This document shows positions 50,706 through 60,447 of a stretch of 64,000 nucleotides of DNA, piece after piece. The DNA is from Acetobacteraceae bacterium. GTDB taxonomy: Bacteria > Pseudomonadota > Alphaproteobacteria > Acetobacterales > Acetobacteraceae. The notes beneath the pieces are model-generated. The model was given only the letters and a program-made list of their open reading frames with translations, was not told the origin of the DNA and did not search any database. The stretch covers positions 1 through 64,000 of the forward strand of contig JARLIM010000037.1 of the NCBI GenBank assembly GCA_031291725.1, in the 5' to 3' direction. Each line of letters starts with the position of its first letter. Within the stretch, counting starts at the first letter, position 1. Made by a program: the position numbers and the translations under genes.

Positions 50706-51953
50706 ATGGACCGTTCCATCGTCTATCCGGGCGCGATCCCGCTCGACTCCGATATGCTGAACGTTAACCGCAATGCGATGGTGGCCTTGGGTGCCCTCGC
50801 CCAGGCAGTGCTCGGCTCCGCCACGGTCTTCGATGGTCTGACCGTGGCACCCACCACACCCGCCTCCATGCAGATCACAGTCGCCCCAGGCAGCATCACC
50901 CAACTGACCTCCGTCGATCAGAGTGCCTATGGCTCGCTCTCTGCTGATACGTCCGACGCGCTGGTGAAAATGGGTGTTAATCTGACCGCCACCTCCTTCA
51001 CCCTGACCGCCCCCACCACTGCCGGGCAATCCATCGCCTATCTCTTGGAAGCCGCCTTCCTGGAAAGTGATGTCTCGCCGGTCGTGCTGCCCTATTACAA
51101 TGCGGCCAATCCTTCCGTGCCCTATCTTGGTCCGGCCAATGCCGGCACGGCGCAGAACACTCAGCGCATTCAGCGCGTTCAGTTTCAGCTCAAGGCAGGC
51201 TCGCCCGCAGCCACCGGCACTCAGGTGACGCCCAACGTCGATGCAGGCTGGTCCGGTCTATCGGTGATCACGGTAGCTTATGGGCAGACCCAGATCGCCA
51301 GCGTCAATATCGCCGCCTTCGCGCAAGCACCGGTGATCCCATACAAACTGCCGAATCTGCGTCCGGGCTTTTCATCGCTCCAGGCCTTCACCAGCTCTGG
51401 CAGCTTTACTGTCCCGGCAGGTGTGACCCGGTTGCGAATCAACGTCATCGGCGGCGGCGCTGGCGGCAGTAGCTCGGTCGGACCGGGTGGCGGTGGCGGG
51501 GCAGGGGGGAGCGCACTGACAATTCTGACCGGATTGATACCCGGCTCCGTCATCCCCGTCACAATCGGCGCTGGCGGCGTGGCCAGTTCAGGCAGCAGCG
51601 GTGGGGCGGGCGGCACGTCCAGCTTCGGCACCTATGTCTCAGCCACCGGCGGTTCGGGTGGTCTCGGCGGCACAACCTACGGTCCGATGGCGGGCGGCGC
51701 AGGCGGCTCGGGCGTGGGGGGCATGGTGAATAATGTCGGCAGCTACGGCACCGATTGCATTCTCTCTGCCGCCCGAGGGGGCGATGGCGGTGGACCGGGC
51801 AATGGTCGCGGCACCACCGGCGCCCTCACGGGCTATGGCGGCCTGGGCTATGGCGGCGGCGGCGGCGGCGGTGGGTCGAACAGCACAGTCGGCTCCGGCA
51901 CCGGAGCCCTCGGCGGCAATGGCGGTGCTGGTCTCGTCACCGTGGAGTATTGA
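50706..51953 (+). CDS. tail fibre with glycine-rich tip domain
   Basis: 415 residues. The N-terminal 200 residues are beta-rich and begin with the fibre-type start VYPGAIPLDSDMLNVNRNAM. From about residue 240 a beta strand pair (GSFTVPAGVTRLRINVIGGG) leads into about 165 residues in which Gly makes up near half, in blocks such as GGSGGLGGTTYGPMAGGAGG, ending GLVTVEY. This is the phage glycine-rich domain, likely a polyglycine-II type sandwich used as a receptor tip. Confidence 0.8.
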   Translation: MDRSIVYPGAIPLDSDMLNVNRNAMVALGALAQAVLGSATVFDGLTVAPTTPASMQITVAPGSITQLTSVDQSAYGSLSADTSDALVKMGVNLTATSFTLTAPTTAGQSIAYLLEAAFLESDVSPVVLPYYNAANPSVPYLGPANAGTAQNTQRIQRVQFQLKAGSPAATGTQVTPNVDAGWSGLSVITVAYGQTQIASVNIAAFAQAPVIPYKLPNLRPGFSSLQAFTSSGSFTVPAGVTRLRINVIGGGAGGSSSVGPGGGGGAGGSALTILTGLIPGSVIPVTIGAGGVASSGSSGGAGGTSSFGTYVSATGGSGGLGGTTYGPMAGGAGGSGVGGMVNNVGSYGTDCILSAARGGDGGGPGNGRGTTGALTGYGGLGYGGGGGGGGSNSTVGSGTGALGGNGGAGLVTVEY

Positions 51954-51955
51954 GC

Positions 51956-52234
51956 ATGAATACCTATGCCCGAATTCAGAATGGCCTCGTCGCTGAACTG
52001 CTCGAAACCGCGTCTGACCCCAGCAGCCTCTTCAACCCCGCCTTGGTGTGGGAGGCGGTGACGACCAGCGGCGTCGCGGTTGGTTGGCTCTTCAGCAATG
52101 GCAGTTTCTCTGCCCCTCCACCCGTCTCTCCAGCCCCGGTCATCATCCCAAGCCTACCACAACTGCAGGCCGAGCTTGCCACGATCCAGGCACAAATCGC
52201 CGCCCTGTCCAGCACTACCACCAGCGGAGGCTAA
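51956..52234 (+). CDS. fibre-associated small protein
   Basis: 92 residues. The start MNTYARIQNGLVAELLETAS with later ALVWEAVTTSGVAVGWLFSN is the common 'W..V/GW' tail-fibre assembly pattern. A Pro-rich linker precedes a final amphipathic helix (LPQLQAELATIQAQIAALSS). It may be a chaperone or a cap of the preceding fibre. Confidence 0.6.
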   Translation: MNTYARIQNGLVAELLETASDPSSLFNPALVWEAVTTSGVAVGWLFSNGSFSAPPPVSPAPVIIPSLPQLQAELATIQAQIAALSSTTTSGG

Positions 52235-52240
52235 TTTCCC

Positions 52241-52729
52241 ATGCCGACCACCGCCACCCATGTCTGGCGCCCCTCGGGTGCCCGCCGCGTCGTGCTTGAC
52301 GGCTTCGCAGTCGTCCCTCGTGGCACTGTTCCAGCCGCCCCCGCCCCGCTGGTCTGGCCGAGCAAGGACCCCAACGATGTGCTCGACTATGAATTCGAGA
52401 TCGCCGCGGGTCTGCTGGGCAATCGCGGTGACGGGATTGCCACGTTGGATGTCAGCATCACACCCACGGGCAATGCCGGCGATCTCGTGCTGAACAGCGC
52501 CACGGCCGATGGTGCAATCGCAGTGTTCTGGTTCAGTGCGGGCAATGCAGGCACAAACTACGTCGTTCAGGTTTCAGTCGGCACCACATCCGGGCGCACA
52601 TTGTCGCGCGCAGTCATTCTTCCGGTGTTGTCGCTCTCCACCGTCTCAGCGCCAATTGATGTCCTGACGTCCGATACTGGCGCGATCATCACGGATCAGA
52701 ACGGCAATCCGATCGCGATTGGAGGTTAA
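52241..52729 (+). CDS. phage fibre-tail adaptor protein
   Basis: 162 residues. The N-terminal part (LVWPSKDPNDVLDYEFEIAA) and the Ig-like second half (DGAIAVFWFSAGNAGTNYVV, then VSVGTTSGRTLSRAVILPV) match adaptor proteins that mount fibres on the baseplate. The last 20 residues contain TDQNGNPIAIGG, a common fibre end. Confidence 0.6.
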   Translation: MPTTATHVWRPSGARRVVLDGFAVVPRGTVPAAPAPLVWPSKDPNDVLDYEFEIAAGLLGNRGDGIATLDVSITPTGNAGDLVLNSATADGAIAVFWFSAGNAGTNYVVQVSVGTTSGRTLSRAVILPVLSLSTVSAPIDVLTSDTGAIITDQNGNPIAIGG

Positions 52730-52735
52730 TCTCCC

Positions 52736-55294
52736 ATGACCACAATTCCCGATCTTCCCTTGGCAATTGCGGCCGCCAGCAGCGATCTGGTGCCGATCAG
52801 CCAGGGCGGTGTTACCCGCGCCGCTTCCATCTCGCAGATGACGGCCGGCTTGCAGCCCACGCTTGCCCTCACGGCGGGGCAGTTGCTGGGGCGCATCTCA
52901 TCCGGCAGCGGCGGCGTGGAGAACATCGCCGTTGGGGCGAATCTCAGCCTGTCCAGCGGAACCTTGAGCGCCACGGCATCGCCGTTCAACGCTTCCACTT
53001 TGCCATCGGCGACCACACCTGCCGCCACCGATCTCGTCGTGATGGGGCAGGCTGGAGTCAATGCAGCGCTGCCCTATGCGCAATTTCTCGCGGGCCTATC
53101 CAATCAAACTGGTCTTGATATCTCGCGCCTATCCGTCACTCCCACCGGGATCGGCATTGCCCGCCATTTGGCCGATCAATTGGCCGATTCACTGCCGATC
53201 GAGGCCTTTGGTGCCGTTGGTGATGGTTCGACTGACGATACATCGGCCTTTGTCTCGGCCCTATCCTATGGGCGGCCAATTCGGCTCGCCTCGAAGACCT
53301 ACATCGTCAATGGCCAACTCACCGTCACGGTGGCCAATGCAGCGATCGTCGGCGTCCCCGGCCAGAGCACCATTCGCCGTCTGCATCAGATGAGCGGCAG
53401 TGCCTGGATCTCCATTCAGGCCAGCGGATTTCATGCCGACGGGGTGATTTTCGACGCTAATAAGGCGGCCATCACCACCGATAATTGGGGCATATTGATT
53501 ACCAGTGCCTGCATCTCGTCGGATTTTCATCGCTGCGTTTTTACCAATGCAGGCGGTGCCACTCTCGGTCACGGTCTCACCGTTCAAGCCAGCGACCCCG
53601 CCACCACACAGCACATCTTGCGGGATTGCGAGTTCTCAGCCAACGCACTCAATGGAGTCTGGGTCCAAGCCGTCGATGGTGTCGTCATCCATTCCTGCCG
53701 GTCGCACGACAATGGACAATACGGCATTGTTCTTGACTATAACGACGCCACCTTCGTCCAGAAGCAGCGCCTCGGCCAGGTGATTGGCAATGTCGCTTGG
53801 AACAATCAGCGAGGGATTGTCATCGGCAACTACAACGCCACGAACACCACCACGCCAGTCTGGGGCAACGCCAATCCAGACGCACTGAATACGCTGGTAC
53901 TCGGCAATGTGTCGCATGACAACACAGTGTATGGCATTGACGTCTCGGGCTCTGGCCTGCTTGTGCAAGGCAATATCCTGTCCAATAACGGCCCAACCGG
54001 CAGCATCGGAGCCGGCATTCTCGCCAACATCTCCTACAGCCGCGTCCTCGGAAACATGGTCGTCGGCAACGCGCAATTTGGCATTGATTGCGGCGGTTCG
54101 TTATCGAGCGACGTCAGCCACAATCACATCACTGGTGGTACAATCGGCATCAATTGCGGAGGCGGCACGGCCATCAAGGTTGAATCGAACACCATTCAGG
54201 GCGCCTCGTCCTGGGCGATCCAGGCCAACAACGTCGAGACCGATTCCAACGGTCTGAGCTTTGGCCAAGCCTGTAATCAGCTGGCGCTCGTTGGCAATTG
54301 GATCGCCATGACATCCGGCACTTCCGGCGGCATAGTGCTGCGAGACGGACCGCAAGGTGTGCTGGTCGCGCGCAACCACTTCATCGGCACCGGTAGCGCT
54401 ACAATCTCCAACGCCTTGGCGAGCAACACCGATCAGGTGATCATCGAAGGCAATCGCTGGAATTTTGCCCAGCGTTTCTTTGCCAATCCTACGCTCTATA
54501 ATGGCCTGCAAACCGTTCTGCTGCCCGATATCGCCGACAGCATCATGGTCAGCACTGCCCCGTCCGGGGTGCAATCCATGCTGACCAATTATCAAGTCGC
54601 CACATCCGGCCAGATCACCTTCATCCGCGTGACGGCTGGCGGATCCGGCTACAGCACGGCCACAATTGCCGTTGGCGGCACCGGTAGCGGTGCTACGGCG
54701 CGGGCAATGATTTCAGGCGGCAGCATTATCGGCATCGTCGTCACCGCCCCTGGCAGTGGCTATGGTGCTGCTGGCGCCACCGTCTCGGTAACGATCACCG
54801 GCGATGGGTCTGGCGCTGCCGCCACCGCCTATGCGTCCATCCCGATCCCCGAAGAACGTCGGATGCGGGTGCGTTGCAATGTTGCCGTCAAATTTTATCG
54901 TTCCGGATCCAATCCAGTGCAGGAAAACTGGACACTGACCGACATCGATGTTGCCGCCAACGCAGATGTCGAATGGATTGGCACCTTCAACACGTGGCGA
55001 GCTGCATTTTTCTCCAGTAACGACTATCTCCTGCCCGACACAATGGGCGGAGCGTCGCTGCGTAGTTCCAACAATGCGGACGTTCAACTGCACGCGGGCG
55101 GTACCGGCCATCTTCGTATCGTCTCCGATGCCGAAGCCATCGGCGCGATGGAACTCATCGGCCGCAACTCACCGCAAGGGGCCGTCACCGCTCCGCCAGG
55201 TTCCACCTTCCGCAATCTCAATGGCGGGGTGGGATCGAGCTTTTACGTGAAGCAGACCGGCACCGGGACCACAGGATGGGCTGCCATCGCGTAA
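52736..55294 (+). CDS. tail spike with right-handed beta-helix
   Basis: 852 residues. The first 85 residues are an attachment module shared with the protein at 55373 (SQMTAGLQPTLALTAGQLLG). A linker is followed by the pectate-lyase-type start EAFGAVGDGSTDDTSAFVSA (about residue 158) and a long parallel beta-helix (repeats like GNVSHDNTVYGIDVSGSGLL, VLGNMVVGNAQFGIDCGGSL). A C-terminal Gly/Thr-rich part includes GGTGSGATARAMISGGSIIG. It probably binds and cuts a surface polysaccharide. The catalytic residues cannot be named. Confidence 0.85.
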   Translation: MTTIPDLPLAIAAASSDLVPISQGGVTRAASISQMTAGLQPTLALTAGQLLGRISSGSGGVENIAVGANLSLSSGTLSATASPFNASTLPSATTPAATDLVVMGQAGVNAALPYAQFLAGLSNQTGLDISRLSVTPTGIGIARHLADQLADSLPIEAFGAVGDGSTDDTSAFVSALSYGRPIRLASKTYIVNGQLTVTVANAAIVGVPGQSTIRRLHQMSGSAWISIQASGFHADGVIFDANKAAITTDNWGILITSACISSDFHRCVFTNAGGATLGHGLTVQASDPATTQHILRDCEFSANALNGVWVQAVDGVVIHSCRSHDNGQYGIVLDYNDATFVQKQRLGQVIGNVAWNNQRGIVIGNYNATNTTTPVWGNANPDALNTLVLGNVSHDNTVYGIDVSGSGLLVQGNILSNNGPTGSIGAGILANISYSRVLGNMVVGNAQFGIDCGGSLSSDVSHNHITGGTIGINCGGGTAIKVESNTIQGASSWAIQANNVETDSNGLSFGQACNQLALVGNWIAMTSGTSGGIVLRDGPQGVLVARNHFIGTGSATISNALASNTDQVIIEGNRWNFAQRFFANPTLYNGLQTVLLPDIADSIMVSTAPSGVQSMLTNYQVATSGQITFIRVTAGGSGYSTATIAVGGTGSGATARAMISGGSIIGIVVTAPGSGYGAAGATVSVTITGDGSGAAATAYASIPIPEERRMRVRCNVAVKFYRSGSNPVQENWTLTDIDVAANADVEWIGTFNTWRAAFFSSNDYLLPDTMGGASLRSSNNADVQLHAGGTGHLRIVSDAEAIGAMELIGRNSPQGAVTAPPGSTFRNLNGGVGSSFYVKQTGTGTTGWAAIA

Positions 55295-55372
55295 CGCGCG
55301 ATCAGCCTGACGGCATCAGTTGCTATTTTTATCCTCATCTGCACCGCCCTGCAGGGGGCGGGGAGAGATCGC

Positions 55373-58300
55373 ATGCCCAGCTTGGAACAACTCCCCGAAG
55401 CCGCTCTCACCAACGCCACCGATCTGTTGTTGCTCGATCAGGCGGGCACTTCGAAATCAGTGACTGTCGATGTTCTGCAATCTGGACTGCAACCGAAACT
55501 CACCCTCGCGCACGGGGCGTTGCTGGGTCGAGTCTCGGCCACGCCCGGTATGCCGGAGCCTGTCGGCGTTGGGCAAGGTCTTGTCATCGCCGCGGGCGAC
55601 GTAGCGGCGGACCTTACCGTGCTGGCCCCGTTGGCGTCTCCAGCCCTGACCGGCACACCCACGGCGCCCACGCCGCCTGTTGGGGACGCTTCAAATCAAA
55701 TTGCCACAACGGCCTTCGTGCAGGCCAAAATCGCCTCGCCGATCACTTTAGGTGGCGATCTGACCGGCTCAGGCCCGGGCAGCAACGGTATTTTGACCGC
55801 CACTTTGCCTGCCATCACCACACCTGGGAACTACGCATCCGTCGCCGTCAACGCCAAGGGGCAGGTCACGAGCGGCACGGCTTTGCCGTCTGGCACGGCC
55901 GTCGAAGTGCAATCAAACAAAGGGGCACCCAGCGGCTACGCTGGCCTTGATTCAACGGGGAAAGTGCCCGCCTCCCTACTTCCACCCGGCATTGGAGCTA
56001 TCTCATCAGTGGCTGGGCGTACTGGTGCAATTACGCTGTCAGTGTCCGATATCAGCGGCGCAGCACCTCTTGCATCTCCCGCCCTTACCGGCACCCCCTC
56101 TGCCCCCACACCGGCAAGCTCTGACAACTCCACTTCGCTTGCAACGACTGCTTACGTGCAAAGCCAGGGCTACATCACGGCCTCATCGGCCCCTGTGATC
56201 TCTGTAGCGGGTCAGACGGGGGCTGTGACCGATCTGAGTGCCGGCACAGTGCAATCCAGTGGCGGCACGACGCGCCGTTCACTGGCCACACGGTTCATCG
56301 ATGTGCCGCATATTAAGGATTTTGGAGCAGTTGGCGACGGGGTTACCAATGACACGGCGGCGATCAATCTCGCCCAGGCATCCGGCAACGCCTATGCGCT
56401 CACCTCCGGCTCCTACTATGTTGATGGAACTCTGAATTCGTCTGGAACGCCCGTGATGGGCTACGGCCCGATCACGCTGTCGCATTACGGTCTCAGCGCC
56501 ACCACCAACCAAGGTTATTGGAATGGCGCGAGCGGCTTCTATTTTGCCCAGCAGTTCAACAAGAATGTTGGACAAGCTGTCGTCGTTATGCAGGCGGTGA
56601 ACAATCAGCCCAGCGGGACGACAGGTGAAAGTGGGGTACTTTACGTCGACGTGCTGTCCGAAGCGCCCGGGGCGCATTCAACGGGTATCGGCATCATCGC
56701 ACAGGCCAGCGCAGCTGCCGGCAACACCACCGCTAGCCTGTGCACCATCAACGGCTACGCCATGTGGGGCAGTGGCACTGGTGGGTCCGGCTCGGTGTCA
56801 GAGATGGATGTCTATAACTCTACCGGCACCGACGATGTCTGGCCGATCAATGTCGCAGCGGCCAAAACAGGCCTCTTGCTGGTCAGTGATGGCAGCAATA
56901 AGCCGAGCTATGCTGCCGCTATAACCGCGTCAGGTGCCCCTTTCCTAGCTGGGCTATATTTCTTCAACGGTGCGACCAACCATTACGACATTTATGGAGC
57001 GGGCAGTGCCGGCGCACGCTGGTCTGTGGACAGCAGTGGCAACATTACCGGCCAGACAATTTACGGCCAATCACTTGAACTTGGCACGTTCTCCGCAGCA
57101 CCCGCCGCAACGATCACGACTGGTGTTGCCGCACCGACTGCCAGCGCACCCGCCGGTTCGATCTTTATCGATGGCAATCAGCAAGCCGCAAGCAATGGGG
57201 CCGTCTACGTCAACACATCCGTTGGCAGCGGCAGCACCTGGGGGAAAGTGGCCACTCAGAACACGGCGGCGTCATTTCCATCTTTGACCGGTGCGGTGCT
57301 GTCAGGCGCGTTGAATTTGCTCGATGACGGGGCAGGCAACGCGACCATTCACGGTGTCACCAGCCTCGCCGGCGGCGTGGCCGATGCCAGTTTCTCATCG
57401 CAAACACCTACAACTGGTTTTTCCATCACCGTCGGCAATGGCTGCTCGACGCTCCAACTGACGCCCGTCGGAGCTCTTGCCTCGGGCAGCATCACAATGC
57501 CGTCCACACCGGTGAACGGCCAATGGTTGCTGGTCGCTTCAACGCAGGCAATCTTAGCAATTACATTCAGTCCGGCCGCCGGTCAGACGATTCTGAACGC
57601 ACCCACATCATTGCCGGCAGGGGTTGAGGTCTCGTTCCAATACCAAACGGGAACTTCAAGATGGGTGTGTCAGTCCGGCAATGATTCGCGCATCTCGAAT
57701 TCTGCCACTGCCAGCACATTGCTTTTTGGTACAGGTGTCGATGGCGCTTTGACGCTCACATCGGGCACGACGTCTCTGTCAAAGGATCTGCATTGCACCA
57801 GCCTGACGATCAGCGGAACCGGCTCGATTAACACCAATGGGTGGCGGCTGTTCGTCAGTGGAACGCTTGATATCTCTGCTGCAGCCGCTGGAGCCATCAC
57901 GTCAAATGGAACCGCGGGAGGCAATTCCAGTGGGACGGTAGGTGCATTTGGGCCGAGCGGTCTGAGTATGCGAACTGTCGGCGCGTCACCGATTACCGGC
58001 GGCGGCGGGGGCGGTGGGTCAAGCACGGTTGGCACTGCCGGTACGGCTGGTGGCTCGAATACGTATGGCAATGGCGGCGGCGGTGGGTCTGGCGGTGGTG
58101 GCGGTGCATCCACCAATGTCGGAGGCAGCGGCGGCACCGGCGGAAGCCAGACGGTCCAGATCCCGCTCAACACACCCACGGTCAGCTTCATGCCGCCCGG
58201 TATCGGCGCCAGCATTGCCGCTGGTCTGATCGGCGGTGGTGGCGGTGGCGGTGGCGGTGATGGCGCTAATTCTGGCGGTGGTGGCGGTGCGGCCGGGTCG

Positions 58301-58738
58301 TTCGGTGGAACAATCGCTTTGTTCGCCCGCGTTATTCAGCGCGGGTCGAATGCCACTGCCTCCATCATCCAGGCGAAGGGCGGAGCTGGCGGTAATGGTG
58401 GCAACTCTGCAGGCGGAAATGCCGCAGGCGGCGGCGGTGGCGGTGGCGGTGGTGGTGGCTGCATCTACATCGTCAACGAGAGCCTCTTAGGCAGCACCAT
58501 CGCAAATGCCCTGGATGTCTCCGGCGGCAACGGTGGGGCTGGCGGCGCAGGCGCAGGCTCCGGCAAGGGCGGTAGTGGCGGAGCGGGAGGAGCCTCCGGT
58601 TCAATTCAGGTGTTGAACCTGCTGGCTCCCAGCTTTTTTCAATCGACTTGGAACATTCCAGGCACCTCCGGCAGCACATCCAGCACAACGGCAGGCGGCA
58701 GCGCCGGCGCGGGCTCAGTGCTCAAATCGTCTCTCTGA
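55373..58738 (+). CDS. long tail fibre/spike with internal repeats and glycine-rich tip
   Basis: 1121 residues. In order: the N-terminal attachment module (VLQSGLQPKLTLAHGALLGR); two fibre repeats, about residues 84-122 (PLASPALTGTPTAPTPP) and 228-266 (PLASPALTGTPSAPTPA); a lyase-like start HIKDFGAVGDGVTNDTAAIN near 317; a central domain; a phage-type beta domain (QTPTTGFSITVGNGCSTLQL); and from about 840 a Gly-rich tip of nearly 280 residues. GGGGAGAGAT precedes the ATG. It is likely a second receptor-binding protein. Confidence 0.82.
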   Translation: MPSLEQLPEAALTNATDLLLLDQAGTSKSVTVDVLQSGLQPKLTLAHGALLGRVSATPGMPEPVGVGQGLVIAAGDVAADLTVLAPLASPALTGTPTAPTPPVGDASNQIATTAFVQAKIASPITLGGDLTGSGPGSNGILTATLPAITTPGNYASVAVNAKGQVTSGTALPSGTAVEVQSNKGAPSGYAGLDSTGKVPASLLPPGIGAISSVAGRTGAITLSVSDISGAAPLASPALTGTPSAPTPASSDNSTSLATTAYVQSQGYITASSAPVISVAGQTGAVTDLSAGTVQSSGGTTRRSLATRFIDVPHIKDFGAVGDGVTNDTAAINLAQASGNAYALTSGSYYVDGTLNSSGTPVMGYGPITLSHYGLSATTNQGYWNGASGFYFAQQFNKNVGQAVVVMQAVNNQPSGTTGESGVLYVDVLSEAPGAHSTGIGIIAQASAAAGNTTASLCTINGYAMWGSGTGGSGSVSEMDVYNSTGTDDVWPINVAAAKTGLLLVSDGSNKPSYAAAITASGAPFLAGLYFFNGATNHYDIYGAGSAGARWSVDSSGNITGQTIYGQSLELGTFSAAPAATITTGVAAPTASAPAGSIFIDGNQQAASNGAVYVNTSVGSGSTWGKVATQNTAASFPSLTGAVLSGALNLLDDGAGNATIHGVTSLAGGVADASFSSQTPTTGFSITVGNGCSTLQLTPVGALASGSITMPSTPVNGQWLLVASTQAILAITFSPAAGQTILNAPTSLPAGVEVSFQYQTGTSRWVCQSGNDSRISNSATASTLLFGTGVDGALTLTSGTTSLSKDLHCTSLTISGTGSINTNGWRLFVSGTLDISAAAAGAITSNGTAGGNSSGTVGAFGPSGLSMRTVGASPITGGGGGGGSSTVGTAGTAGGSNTYGNGGGGGSGGGGGASTNVGGSGGTGGSQTVQIPLNTPTVSFMPPGIGASIAAGLIGGGGGGGGGDGANSGGGGGAAGSFGGTIALFARVIQRGSNATASIIQAKGGAGGNGGNSAGGNAAGGGGGGGGGGGCIYIVNESLLGSTIANALDVSGGNGGAGGAGAGSGKGGSGGAGGASGSIQVLNLLAPSFFQSTWNIPGTSGSTSSTTAGGSAGAGSVLKSSL

Positions 58739-58768
58739 GACCTGCCGACACCATCGAGGAGAAATCCG

Positions 58769-59179
58769 ATGGAAGCCGAATATGTTGTCGCCATTATCAG
58801 TTCCGTGGGCGCGTTATTGTTGGGCTCGTCGTCGTTTCTGCTGAAACGACTGCTCGTGCGCATCGACGGAATCGACTCCCGCCTGGTCGCGCTGGACGCA
58901 ATGACTCAGGCCAAAATTCAGTCTCTTGAACAGACCACGATGGCAAAGATCGCCTCCGTCGAGCACGTCACAGACGCCAAAATTCGCGAGTGCCAATCAT
59001 CTCATACCGTCCGTGAGGACAGGATTTTGGCAATGGTCGTCGAATACGCCAAAGAATCGGATAGAAAATTTGCCACCGTCCGTGAGGTTTTGGCCTTGCA
59101 GGAGCGCCTGCAAGCCATCGACAGCAATGTGCGAGCAGTCTTGTCGGCGTTGGACCGCCTGGCTGGGGCGGAAAGATGA
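58769..59179 (+). CDS. membrane-anchored coiled-coil protein of the lysis cassette
   Basis: 136 residues. One N-terminal transmembrane helix (YVVAIISSVGALLLGSSSFL) is followed by a long charged coiled coil (TMAKIASVEHVTDAKIRECQ onwards). The topology and place fit an inner-membrane spanin or an accessory holin. Its stop overlaps the endolysin start as ATGA. Confidence 0.6.
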   Translation: MEAEYVVAIISSVGALLLGSSSFLLKRLLVRIDGIDSRLVALDAMTQAKIQSLEQTTMAKIASVEHVTDAKIRECQSSHTVREDRILAMVVEYAKESDRKFATVREVLALQERLQAIDSNVRAVLSALDRLAGAER

Positions 59180-59808
59180 TGCCCCGGCAACCCTCCGCAA
59201 AATCCATCAGCCTGATCGAGCGTTTCGAAATCGGCGATCCTGACGATTACGTTTCACACCCAGTCTGGCCCGGCGGTGCTTCTGGCCTGACCGTCGGGAT
59301 CGGCTACGACCTCGGCTATTCCAGCCCGGCTCAGATTGGGCAGGATTGGAGCATTCTTCCCGCGCAGACAATCGCACGCCTGCAATTCTGTGCCGGGAAA
59401 GCCGGCAGCAACGCCCAGCAACTGGTTTCGCGCGTGGCTGACATCAATGTGCCTTTCGATGCGGCGAGATCGGTATTCGAAGCACGTGACATCCCTCGAA
59501 CCTGCATGCTCACCGAGGGCGCATTTCTCAATACCGATAAGATTTCCGCTGACAGCTTTGGCGCTCTCGTCTCCCTCATTTTTAACCGAGGAGCGGGCAT
59601 GACCGATACCACACCGGGAGATCGGCTCGAAATGCGCCAAATCCGCGACGCGATGCAATCGGGAGATTTTGCGCAGGTCCCCGGATTCATCCGCGCAATG
59701 AAGCGGCTTTGGGTCGGTCGAGGCCTCGATGGTCTGCTGGCCCGCCGTGACGCAGAGGCCGACCTGTTCCAGGCCGGTTTGACATCCCAACTCCCCGGAG
59801 AAACCTGA
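59176..59808 (+). CDS. phage endolysin, GH24-like
   Basis: 210 residues with no signal peptide. LIERFEIGDPDDY carries a candidate catalytic Glu, and PGGASGLTVGIGYDLGYSSP and FGALVSLIFNRGAGM follow the lysozyme-type layout. The end MKRLWVGRGLDGLLARRDAE is typical of phage endolysins in this class. It degrades peptidoglycan once the holin opens the membrane. The exact catalytic set is uncertain. Confidence 0.75.
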   Translation: MMPRQPSAKSISLIERFEIGDPDDYVSHPVWPGGASGLTVGIGYDLGYSSPAQIGQDWSILPAQTIARLQFCAGKAGSNAQQLVSRVADINVPFDAARSVFEARDIPRTCMLTEGAFLNTDKISADSFGALVSLIFNRGAGMTDTTPGDRLEMRQIRDAMQSGDFAQVPGFIRAMKRLWVGRGLDGLLARRDAEADLFQAGLTSQLPGET

Positions 59809-59809
59809 C

Positions 59810-60391
59810 ATGGAAGCAAATCCCATCCCTGCTTTGATCGCCGCCCTGTCTGCGGTTGGTCTTGACCGCCTCGCTTTGTATGCACCGCTCATTGTGGCCT
59901 GCGCCGCAGTGTTGGCTGCGATTTTGCCGCAAGCTCAGACAAGCAGCCCGTGGGCGCCTATGCGCAAATTACTCGATCTCTTGGCCATGAATGTCGGTGC
60001 CGCACGCAATGCGCCGCCATCTTCGTCCAGCCCATCAACTCCGACGGCCATTCAAAATCTGTTTGTGCTCGGCGTCTTTTCGCTCTCGCTGACCGCGTGC
60101 TCCGCATCCTCGCTGACCACAAACAATGCGCAACTGACCGCCGACATTCAGGCGGCCAACACGGTGGCGGTGCAGGATGCGCGCCTGTTCTGTGCGGTCG
60201 TCACGCCGACCGGTCCGCTCGTGGTGGCCGTCGCCGATGCAGCAGGTGCTCCGGTGGTCGCGACAGGTGCGGCGAAAGCCGTCGTCGATACCGCCTGTGC
60301 CGCTGCCAATGGCATTCCGGTGGTGCCGCCCGCTGTCGGTAGTCCTGTTGTCACCGTCGCCGCCCCGATCCCGCCCGCCTCGCCAAGCTAG
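59810..60391 (+). CDS. holin-like protein with an internal lipobox segment
   Basis: 193 residues. The N-terminal part has one or two membrane helices (ALYAPLIVACAAVLAAILPQ). Residues 80-98 form a second hydrophobic stretch ending in a lipobox (VFSLSLTACSAS), followed by an Ala/Thr/Val-rich domain with a Cys pair. It looks like a holin joined to an outer-membrane-lipoprotein-type (o-spanin or similar) domain. A GTG inside the linker could start a separate product. Confidence 0.5.
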   Translation: MEANPIPALIAALSAVGLDRLALYAPLIVACAAVLAAILPQAQTSSPWAPMRKLLDLLAMNVGAARNAPPSSSSPSTPTAIQNLFVLGVFSLSLTACSASSLTTNNAQLTADIQAANTVAVQDARLFCAVVTPTGPLVVAVADAAGAPVVATGAAKAVVDTACAAANGIPVVPPAVGSPVVTVAAPIPPASPS

Positions 60392-60404
60392 TCTTGCCCT
60401 ATCA

Positions 60405-60432
60405 TCCCCGGACGGCTTTTGCTGTCCGGGGA
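60405..60432. terminator. hairpin between holin and lipase genes
   Basis: TCCCCGGAC (60405-60413) pairs with GTCCGGGGA (60424-60432) around a 10-base loop, just before the ribosome site of the lipase-like gene. It could limit read-through. Confidence 0.45.
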
Positions 60433-60447
60433 AAATGGAGGATTTGC

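Noticed and set aside
51440..51940. Dense GGC/GGT repeats as a CRISPR-like or satellite repeat
   Set aside because: They are in frame within the fibre gene and encode a glycine-rich domain.
57670..58215. Proline-rich 181-codon frame on the minus strand
   Set aside because: It mirrors the glycine-rich tip of the fibre gene: GGN/GGC glycine codons read as proline on the other strand.
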